DNA from: JBFMDN01 sp040753915
GTDB lineage: Bacteria > Desulfobacterota > Desulfomonilia > Desulfomonilales > Desulfomonilaceae
Direction: 5' to 3'
NCBI GenBank assembly: GCA_040753915.1
Contig: JBFMDN010000002.1
Coordinates: 1 to 64,000 of the forward strand
Length of the DNA: 64,000 bases
Shown: in pieces, positions 57,866 to 64,000 of the stretch
Layout: each line of letters begins with the position of its first letter
Numbering within the stretch: the first letter of the stretch is position 1
Position numbers and translations under genes: made by a program
Notes under the pieces: model-generated
Seen by the model: only the letters and a program-made list of their open reading frames with translations
Databases searched by the model: none
Told to the model about the DNA's origin: nothing

Positions 57866-58164
57866 TCCATTTCGCCCCTCACACAAGAACATGTGAAAGC
57901 GATACCTTTCCCCACCCGATCGATCACCCTTTCTTCCCGTGCACATCGGGGCAACGAGGCATCGATCGCCACTCCCGAAGACCGAGAGGCCGGTCGCTCT
58001 TGAGAGATCAAGAACATAGGCCGGTCTTCAGACAGACCGTCTATCGTCCATGAGACGACGCCATTATGGCATACTGCTGCGTCGCGTGCCAGAGTGGAAT
58101 GGATCGGCCGCGCTGCGCACTCAAAGGCATATGGCAGACTGCGCGAGTATAAGGAGGATTATGG

Positions 58165-59613
58165 TTGACTGGAGAGCACGTTGATGCTACGTTTCTTCTT
58201 GTTTTGAGGTATGGAAGGATTCTCGTGCGTAGAGCAGCCGGTCATTATGTCAAACCGAGTACTGCGTATCGAGGCGGACTGACCTCGAGGCGAGGCGTGC
58301 TCGTTCTCCTCTCAATAGCACTGGTCCTTGCCGGCGTATATTTTTGCCTGCCAGGGAGCGTGCTTTCTTCTTTCCCCTTCGCGTGCCAAATTCCTGAGGC
58401 ACCGGCCCTTGCGGCTTCTTACTCGTCCCCCTCCATGACAGAGGAGACGATGCCTGCAGACTCGGCTCTACCGAACGGGTCTCAGGAAATATCGGAACTG
58501 ACCGGTCAGGGTGACACCCTCCTTTCCCTCTTAAATGCTAACCTGGACGACGCGGACGAAGCGAGGAAAATCTCCTCAAGCCTCACCAGCGTTATCCGAC
58601 CCGCCTTGGATAAACCCTTTGGACCCCACGCAGTGCTTCAGAGCGGCCGACGGTACAGCCTCACCGTTGATGCACAGGGGCGCTTCTTGAAAATGAGCAT
58701 CGAGTTGGACCCCGCAAATGTGTTCCACTGCGTTCGGGAAAATGGGGCTCTGAGGTCGTGGAAAGAAGAGGTCGTGCTCGATTATCAGGCAGAAACGATC
58801 ACCTTTGCTCTTCGCGGGAGTCTTCACGAGTCGATAATCAACGCGGGAGAAGGTACGGAATTGGCCCTGAAGCTTCTCAACGTGTTCCGATGGGACATCG
58901 ATTTCCAGTCCGAATCTATGAGCGGAGACATCTGTAAGGTCCTTTTCGAGCGCCGATACGCTGATGATAGGCCCTCCGGGTACGGAGACATCCTCTGCGC
59001 GGTATACGACGGAAAGAAGACAGGACGAAAAGTTGCCGTGCTTTTCAACAGGGCTTATTACGACGAGAACGGCGTTGACCTCAAGAAAAACTTCCTTCGA
59101 TCCCCCCTCAGTGAGCTTCGGGTGACGTCCAAATACGGGATGCGCTTTCATCCCATCAAGAAGGTCTGGAGAAAACATAACGGAGTCGATTACGGCGCCC
59201 CTGTCGGCACCCCTGTGTGGGCAGTAGCGTCCGGAGTAGTGACCTTTGCAGGATGGCAGAAAGGGTACGGGCGGTATGTGTGCATCCGGCACGACAACGG
59301 GTACGAGAGCCGATATGGCCACCTCCACCGCTACTTCGTCGCCAAGGGGCAACGGGTCAAGCAGAGACAACGCATCGGCTTGGTCGGGCAATCCGGTGAA
59401 GCGACCGGACCACATCTCGACTTCCAGCTTCTTAGAGCCAATAGGCACGTCGACCCGCAGGACCGCTCGGTGAGAATGGTCAGTACGTTGCGCAGCGTTC
59501 CGGGGCCTCTCAAGCCCCGATTTGAAACAGTGGCTCAGCAGAGGTTACTTCACCTCCAGGGCATAGCACTGGGACGCCCTGCGAGGGGATCGAAGACCAG
59601 CTCTCTCGATTGA
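58165..59613 (+). CDS. M23 family metallopeptidase (peptidoglycan hydrolase)
   Basis: A 482-residue envelope protein. A single hydrophobic anchor lies at about 44-63 (GVLVLLSIALVLAGVYFCLP). An N-terminal periplasmic part of opacity/LysM-like type follows (QGDTLLSLLNANLDDADEAR), then a C-terminal M23 domain with RFHPIKKVWRKHNGVDYGAP (HxxxD), YGHLHRYFVAKGQRVKQRQR and GEATGPHLDFQL. The last motif has Asp where HLHF is most common. The start is uncertain: the strong AAGGAGGATT leads to an ATG that is out of frame and stops after 7 codons, while an in-frame TTG lies 4 nt further on and is used here. Confidence 0.87.
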   Translation: MTGEHVDATFLLVLRYGRILVRRAAGHYVKPSTAYRGGLTSRRGVLVLLSIALVLAGVYFCLPGSVLSSFPFACQIPEAPALAASYSSPSMTEETMPADSALPNGSQEISELTGQGDTLLSLLNANLDDADEARKISSSLTSVIRPALDKPFGPHAVLQSGRRYSLTVDAQGRFLKMSIELDPANVFHCVRENGALRSWKEEVVLDYQAETITFALRGSLHESIINAGEGTELALKLLNVFRWDIDFQSESMSGDICKVLFERRYADDRPSGYGDILCAVYDGKKTGRKVAVLFNRAYYDENGVDLKKNFLRSPLSELRVTSKYGMRFHPIKKVWRKHNGVDYGAPVGTPVWAVASGVVTFAGWQKGYGRYVCIRHDNGYESRYGHLHRYFVAKGQRVKQRQRIGLVGQSGEATGPHLDFQLLRANRHVDPQDRSVRMVSTLRSVPGPLKPRFETVAQQRLLHLQGIALGRPARGSKTSSLD

Positions 59614-59708
59614 GCCCTTTCCTGCCTCCAACCTGAACGCTTCACCACTCCCCATGCTCGTGCACGTGCACCATCCTGCGAGGCGTTAAGGCCATCATTC
59701 CTGAATCC

Positions 59709-59737
59709 TTGACCAATTCCTAATCTTACTGTATATA
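59709..59737 (+). promoter_or_regulatory. Promoter of the Gln/Tyr-rich protein gene
   Basis: TTGACC (59709-59714), exactly 17 bp, TATATA (59732-59737); start expected near 59744, about 37 nt before the ATG. Confidence 0.65.
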
Positions 59738-59780
59738 TTTTCGTCTAGTGCTCTATGTCCGTAACCCGGAGGTGTTCTCC

Positions 59781-60350
59781 ATGAAAGACCTAATATGCAT
59801 GATGGCCCTGGTACTCATGCTGGCTCCTGTCACTCCTGGCCATGCGTTCTTCGACTATCTCTTCGGCGGATCGCACACCAGGGATTCCATCGATAACTCT
59901 GCTGTCGGCGACCTCCGGGCCTGGTGGACGGGAAATCCAGGGTACCAGTTCAATCCCTACTGGTCCGGCGGCACTAATCCGGCCCAGCAGCAGCAGGGAG
60001 CAAGTCCTTCGGCGGGGGAACCGCAAGGTTACAGCCAGATGGGCTATGGCCAGGGAGCGGACCAGCCTCAGCCGCAGGCATCCGTTCACTACTTCCCGGG
60101 GCAAGGCCAGCAGCTCGGGGGTGGGTACGATCAGAGCGGGCAGGCGATGCAGTATCAACAACAGCCTCAGTACTACCAGCAACAGCCACAATACTACCAG
60201 CAACCCGCTCCACAGTACCAGGCATCGCCTCAGCAGTACCAGTACCAGCAGGTCCCGCAGATGTCCCCGCAGCAGGCGCCTCAGTATTATCCGCAGCAAT
60301 ACCAAGGAGCGCCGCAGGCAGCTCAGTACCCTGGGGGATACGGCCGGTAG
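59781..60350 (+). CDS. Secreted Gln/Tyr/Pro-rich low-complexity protein
   Basis: A 189-residue exported protein of unknown family. The signal peptide (MKDLICMMALVLMLAPVTPG, then HA) is followed by FFDYLFGGSHTRDSIDNSAV and a tail of over 100 residues rich in Gln, Tyr, Pro and Gly: QQQPQYYQQQPQYYQQ, QYQASPQQYQYQQVPQ and similar, with YxQ and QYY repeats. Such tails are prion-like and may form fibres or gels outside the cell. GGAGGTG lies before the ATG, and a good promoter precedes it. It converges with cpoB. Confidence 0.75.
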   Translation: MKDLICMMALVLMLAPVTPGHAFFDYLFGGSHTRDSIDNSAVGDLRAWWTGNPGYQFNPYWSGGTNPAQQQQGASPSAGEPQGYSQMGYGQGADQPQPQASVHYFPGQGQQLGGGYDQSGQAMQYQQQPQYYQQQPQYYQQPAPQYQASPQQYQYQQVPQMSPQQAPQYYPQQYQGAPQAAQYPGGYGR

Positions 60351-60460
60351 AATTCCGGGGAGCGCAGCTCGTTTGACACAGTCGGCAGGAGCCGGCCTCT
60401 TGAGGCGACTGACTGGTCGGACATGGATGATTCGGACTGAGCAGGCTGTTGGGGCTGTGC

Positions 60461-61390
60461 TCAGGAGGATCGGCCGGAGTCAGTGGTTGGAAGGGCCTTG
60501 AGTCGGCCGGCAGCGAGGCGGGCCTGGGCGGTGTGGGGGTGGTCGGAAACCAGCTTTTGGAATATGTACCGGGCTGAACGGACATCGCCCATCTTCTCAA
60601 ATGATTGCCCCTGCTTCAGCAGGGCACTGAGTTCCTTGTTCGAGCCCGGGTGCTCCTTAAGAACACGATCGAAATAGAGCACAGCCTGGTCGAAGTGGCC
60701 GAGTGCGAAATGAGCCTCCCCTGCCCAGTACAAGGCGCTGGACGCGAGATCGCTCTTGGGGTGATTGCTGAGGAATGCCTCGAAGAGTTGAACTGCCTTT
60801 TCGTTCTCGCCACTTCTTAACGACGCATAGGCCTCCCTGTAATCCTGCGCATCGGTGGAGAGGGGAGGATTCTGGATTTCGACGGGTCCTATTGCAGGCG
60901 GCCTCTCTGGTGCCGCCGTCGCAGGGGAGTTGTTGAGGGGATGCGTTCCCCCACGCGGGGCGACCGGTAAAGCCGCCGGCGGGTTCGTCCCGCCAGACAC
61001 AGGGGGCGATGCTCCAGAAACCTGAGGGGTTTCCGACCGAGATCGCATCGCCGCGTCTATCCCGAGTTGCTTCTCAATGAACGCGATGCGCTCCTGGAGC
61101 TGTGTTATGGACGCGTCATGCCCCCCTGCTGCCTTCATGCGTTCCACTGCATCCCACAGACGCTGAAGCTCCATCTCCATGGCCTGCATACGGCCGGCCA
61201 TTTGCACAGGGATTTCCGGTCCGGCCGTCGGGACAGAGTTTGCGGGCTTCACGTATGGAAGAGGCACGGAGCCGGCAGACCTGTTGAGGCACCCACTGAG
61301 CGCCAGGGCTACAGCAAATGCAGAAAAGACAAAGAGCCGTCGGCTCACGCCGTGCGCCCACAGTGGCCTATCGATTCGTCTGTCCTTCAC
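60461..61390 (-). CDS. cpoB: Cell division coordinator CpoB / YbgF, lipoprotein form
   Basis: A 309-residue Tol-Pal accessory protein. After a basic N-terminus and hydrophobic stretch there is a lipobox (ALALSGC), then a coiled-coil trimerisation segment (MQAMEMELQRLWDAVERMKA, ITQLQERIAFIEKQLG), a Pro-rich linker, and C-terminal TPR repeats (YREAYASLRSGENEKAVQLF, SALYWAGEAHFALGHFDQAV). The start is a GTG that overlaps the pal stop (GTGA). E. coli CpoB is a soluble periplasmic protein; a lipobox implies membrane anchoring here. It is the last gene of the tol-pal group in this window. Confidence 0.9.
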   Translation of the reverse strand: MKDRRIDRPLWAHGVSRRLFVFSAFAVALALSGCLNRSAGSVPLPYVKPANSVPTAGPEIPVQMAGRMQAMEMELQRLWDAVERMKAAGGHDASITQLQERIAFIEKQLGIDAAMRSRSETPQVSGASPPVSGGTNPPAALPVAPRGGTHPLNNSPATAAPERPPAIGPVEIQNPPLSTDAQDYREAYASLRSGENEKAVQLFEAFLSNHPKSDLASSALYWAGEAHFALGHFDQAVLYFDRVLKEHPGSNKELSALLKQGQSFEKMGDVRSARYIFQKLVSDHPHTAQARLAAGRLKALPTTDSGRSS

Positions 61391-61893
61391 TGCGATACCC
61401 TCAGTTGCGCCCTTCTGTTCTGAGCCCACGCTGCCTCGTTGTGTCCCGGATCCAAGGGAAGCTCCGAGCCATAAGACACTGTCGACAGGCGATTCGGCAC
61501 GCCAAGGCTGGTCAAATAATCCGCCACAGCTCTCGCCCTGCGTTCGCCGAGGGCAAGGTTGTATTCGTCCGTACCCCGTTCGTCGCAATGACCTTCGATC
61601 AGCACCGCCACCTGGGGAGCCCGCTTGAGGATCTCTGCATTATATTGAAGGGCGGCCTGGGCTTCCGGTGTCAATGTGAACCTGTCGTAATCGAAATTCA
61701 CGGGCTTGAGGTTTGCCTGCACCGTCTGCAGCTCCTGCTCCAGGAGAGGCCCGCTAGTGCGAGGGGCGTTCAATCCTGGCCCCGGCACTCCGGGACCCGG
61801 CAGCTTGACCTGCTTCCGCGTGCAGCCACCTAACACCACAGCAGCCACAGCCAGAGCAATTATCAGTCCCTGTGTCAGATAGCGAAGCGGCAT
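61387..61893 (-). CDS. pal: Peptidoglycan-associated lipoprotein Pal
   Basis: A 168-residue outer-membrane lipoprotein. Signal peptide with lipobox VVLGGC, short Pro-rich linker, then an OmpA-like domain from about residue 65: VNFDYDRFTLTPEAQAAL, LIEGHCDERGTDEYNLALGE and RRARAVADYL (diaminopimelate-binding Asp/Arg motif). It anchors the outer membrane to peptidoglycan in the Tol-Pal system. It lies 43 bp after tolB and overlaps cpoB by 4 nt. Confidence 0.96.
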   Translation of the reverse strand: MPLRYLTQGLIIALAVAAVVLGGCTRKQVKLPGPGVPGPGLNAPRTSGPLLEQELQTVQANLKPVNFDYDRFTLTPEAQAALQYNAEILKRAPQVAVLIEGHCDERGTDEYNLALGERRARAVADYLTSLGVPNRLSTVSYGSELPLDPGHNEAAWAQNRRAQLRVSQ

Positions 61894-61936
61894 CAGCCCG
61901 TTCTCCTTTCACCTCCCAAGCCCCCGTGTGATCGGT

Positions 61937-63403
61937 CTAGTTTCGGGGCGACCAGGCCGGTGCTTTCCCGGCAATCCCAGAAACAGGAACTTGAATCTCC
62001 CCGCTCGCGTCCATCACGAAAATCTCTCGTCTCCCACGTCGCGTAGACGAGAACGCTATCATTCTTCCATCGGGAGACCACGCGGGCTCCTGATTCGATC
62101 CCTGAGTTGTGAGGACCCTGAAGTCCGTTCCGTCGGTCCTGATGGTGCATATCTGGAACCGTCCGTTCATGCGTGCTGTAAAAGCCAGGGTATCCCCCTG
62201 TGGGGACCAGTCCGGATCGGTGTTGTAGTTGGTATCCAACGTCAGTCGCGTTGCCTCACCCCCCTGGACGCCGATCGCATAGATCTGGGGAGAGCCTGCC
62301 TGATCTGAAACATAGGCAATAGAGGCGCCATCCGGCGACCACGTGGGAGAGATATCATTTCCCCTCCCGTCAGTCAACCTTTTTATAATGTCACCATGCG
62401 GAGTTATCAGGAATATCTTAGGTATTCCATTAAATGTGAGTGAGACAGCGATGGCGTCACCCCGTGGAGAATACCTTCCCGATGCATTCAAACCGGGCCT
62501 CGAACTGACCACTTGCAGCCTGCCTGTCGCCACATCCAGAGACCAGAGGTCAGGCCTTCCGTTTCCATATCCTGTGAAAATGATACTTCTCCCATCCGGA
62601 GACCAATCGGGGGATAAGACGATAGTGCGAGCTCTGGTGAGTTGTCCGAGATTCTTACCGTCGTAATCCATGGCAAAGATTTCTCTTGACTCTGTCTGGC
62701 CCGCAAACGCGATCTTGCACGAGAAGCATCCCTGGACGCCCGTAATGGCCTCCATAACCCGTTCTCCGAACCGATGAATCATCAGCCTGTGGTCGACTAC
62801 GCGGCCTGTTAACCGCTTGCCCATCTCGAGGCGTCGCATGGGCACATCGTAAAGTCTCGCCTCGAGAACAAGTTGGTCTCCTCTGGTCTCGAAGTGGGCA
62901 AGCACAACGGCGTGTACACCAGCTTGGGCCCAGCGGTCAAAATCCGGGCGATCAATGGGAGTGCTGTTGTCCGACGGGGCCTGTACCACGTGGAACAGTC
63001 CGCTCAGATACAGGTCATTTCGGAGAACGTCTGCCAGCGCGTTGCCGGAGATACCGCCAGAGCTGCCCGAGACAAAATCGGGGATTGCTATGGGCATCTT
63101 GCCCCTGTTCGGATTACGGAGGTCGATGATGAGTTTGCCAAGGGCTGATTCGGGGACTGAAACGCAGAGAGCTAGCAGAACGCAGGACAGGAGAAGGGTG
63201 AAAGGTCGTTTGCTTCTCCGGCTCCACCAGGCACCCCTGGTGGCTCTGTGGCCGCAATGATCTCGACGTGGCTGGAAGTAGTCCTTTTCCACACTCGAAG
63301 CCGACTTGTGTGTAGAGGGCCGAAATCCAGGGGCCGTTTGCGGCAAGCCGGTCCAGTCGCTCGGTCCCGAATGAGCAGCGAAAGACATGGGTTGTCCTGT
63401 CAT
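61937..63403 (-). CDS. tolB: Tol-Pal system protein TolB
   Basis: A 488-residue frame ending in TolB. From about residue 65 a signal peptide (RPFTLLLSCVLLALCVSVPE), the N-terminal alpha/beta domain (IAIPDFVSGSSGGISGNALA, LYLSGLFHVV), and a six-blade beta-propeller with repeated WSPDG units (PDWSPDGRSIIF, PTWSPDGASIAY, PAWSPDGRMIAF). The start at 63403 overlaps the tolA stop (ATGA), but it leaves about 60 residues before the signal peptide, which is abnormal. No ATG lies closer, so either an unusual start or a long leader is used. Confidence 0.94.
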   Translation of the reverse strand: MTGQPMSFAAHSGPSDWTGLPQTAPGFRPSTHKSASSVEKDYFQPRRDHCGHRATRGAWWSRRSKRPFTLLLSCVLLALCVSVPESALGKLIIDLRNPNRGKMPIAIPDFVSGSSGGISGNALADVLRNDLYLSGLFHVVQAPSDNSTPIDRPDFDRWAQAGVHAVVLAHFETRGDQLVLEARLYDVPMRRLEMGKRLTGRVVDHRLMIHRFGERVMEAITGVQGCFSCKIAFAGQTESREIFAMDYDGKNLGQLTRARTIVLSPDWSPDGRSIIFTGYGNGRPDLWSLDVATGRLQVVSSRPGLNASGRYSPRGDAIAVSLTFNGIPKIFLITPHGDIIKRLTDGRGNDISPTWSPDGASIAYVSDQAGSPQIYAIGVQGGEATRLTLDTNYNTDPDWSPQGDTLAFTARMNGRFQICTIRTDGTDFRVLTTQGSNQEPAWSPDGRMIAFSSTRRGRREIFVMDASGEIQVPVSGIAGKAPAWSPRN

Positions 63404-64000
63404 TGCATCCCGGATGGGGTAAATCTGAGGGCCAGTCCACCGGCCTTGAGAATCTGATCCCGGAGCTGCTGGGGTAAGGAAGGAAACGGAGCGGCCTGCC
63501 TTACGGCCCGTTCAGCGGAAAGATCGAACGTCCTGTTGCCCGAGCTCTTGTCTACGGTAGCGTCTATCAATCGGCCGTCGTCGGCGATCTTCACTCCAAT
63601 GATCGTGTCTTCGCGGACGGAGATATTCTCGAAGACAGACCAATGGGAGTTCACCCGTTCTCTCACTTCTTTGAGCCATCGAGCCAATTCCTCGTTGAAT
63701 TGGCCTTGTTGCGACCCTGTACGGTTTCCGGAGCCGGCCTGGGCTGGGGTCGCTATTCGCCCTTTCTTTGACACTTGCTCGCGTAGTTGAGCAAGCCGTT
63801 CCCGCAAGTAAGATTCAGGATTCTCTTTTTTCTTGGGACTCTCCGGCGCCGGTATCTCCTTGTCCTGCTGTTCGACCCTCTTGGGACGACGCTTCGATTT
63901 CTGGACCGGTATTAGCTCCGGTGATCGGGATTTCAACGCCTTAACCTCCACCCTCTCTCTGGGAACAGCTTCGGGTTCCGCTGCGACGGCTATTTCCTCG
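63400..64000 (-). CDS. tolA: TolA/TonB-type energy transducer, C-terminal part (partial)
   Basis: The 5' end lies beyond the window; the frame is open to base 64000. The visible 199 residues begin with an acidic/Pro region (EEIAVAAEPEAVPRERVEVK), continue with a charged helical part (PKKKENPESYLRERLAQLRE) and end in a TonB/TolA C-terminal domain (VRERVNSHWSVFENISVRED, TIIGVKIADDGRLIDATVDK, AVRQAAPFPSLPQQL). Its position before tolB-pal-cpoB supports TolA, which links the inner membrane TolQR motor to TolB and Pal. Confidence 0.88.
   Translation of the reverse strand, partial: EEIAVAAEPEAVPRERVEVKALKSRSPELIPVQKSKRRPKRVEQQDKEIPAPESPKKKENPESYLRERLAQLREQVSKKGRIATPAQAGSGNRTGSQQGQFNEELARWLKEVRERVNSHWSVFENISVREDTIIGVKIADDGRLIDATVDKSSGNRTFDLSAERAVRQAAPFPSLPQQLRDQILKAGGLALRFTPSGMQ

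Noticed and set aside
58576..59448. 290-residue minus-strand open frame
   Set aside because: Lies antisense to the M23 peptidase, whose motifs are clear on the plus strand.

Overview
The window looks like a chromosomal segment of a Gram-negative anaerobic deltaproteobacterium (Desulfobacterota, Desulfomonile/Syntrophobacter-like). The grounds are a Wood-Ljungdahl corrinoid-protein subunit (CdhD/AcsD), a molybdate/tungstate uptake operon with moeA, a Tol-Pal locus, MreB, PAS/sigma-54 signalling, a moderately GC-rich base composition, and many palindromic intergenic repeats. No tRNA, rRNA, CRISPR array or intact insertion sequence was seen. A 100-N assembly gap lies at 1385-1484. All calls are from reading the sequence; no database search was possible.

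Layout. 1-9283 (minus strand): chorismate and tyrosine pathway, aroF-tyrA-aroA-aroE-aroC-aroK/B fusion, then aroQ beyond a repeat block. The operon is preceded by a sigma-70-type promoter, a 26-residue leader peptide packed with Tyr/Phe/Trp codons, and an intrinsic terminator, which is a classical attenuator. 9.7-15.5 kb (plus): a DUF2461 protein, an isochorismatase-like hydrolase, an outer-membrane protein, a lipid kinase and a stand-alone CdhD. 15.5-21.9 kb: repeat-rich DNA with a sigma-54-type regulator, an ankyrin protein, a cyclic-nucleotide-binding protein and pseudogene scraps. 21.9-25 kb: ddl-murU-amgK, cell-wall synthesis and recycling. 26.6-30 kb (minus): tsaE-lysC-cimA. 30.4-34.6 kb: modA-moeA-modB-modC.

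35-42.2 kb (minus) is the most interesting part. A fluoride (crcB-motif) riboswitch with its own promoter and terminator heads a co-directional series: a dynamin-like GTPase, a zinc-ribbon/HEAT protein, a CxxC/CxxH protein, enolase (the classic fluoride-inhibited enzyme), a small unknown protein, a CPA-type cation/proton antiporter and a universal stress protein. This appears to be a fluoride-stress operon with a three-gene GTPase cassette that I do not know from described fluoride regulons.

42.4-43.5 kb: mreB. 43.6-48.6 kb (minus): V4R sensor-SiaA-like phosphatase-SiaB-SiaC-hybrid histidine kinase, a partner-switching module wired to a phosphorelay. 49-53.8 kb (plus): RibD-like reductase, MDR dehydrogenase, a truncated 6-pyruvoyl-tetrahydropterin synthase, glycosyltransferase, methyltransferase and hydrolase, a translationally coupled cluster that may have lost one enzyme. 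54-57.9 kb (minus): M32 carboxypeptidase, MBL-fold hydrolase, CitE-like lyase. 58-60.4 kb (plus): M23 peptidase and a secreted Gln/Tyr/Pro-rich protein. 60.5-64 kb (minus): tolA (partial)-tolB-pal-cpoB.

Several dispersed repeat families occur more than once. They include a roughly 220-bp element at 35.6 and 56.7 kb that carries a conserved short reading frame.
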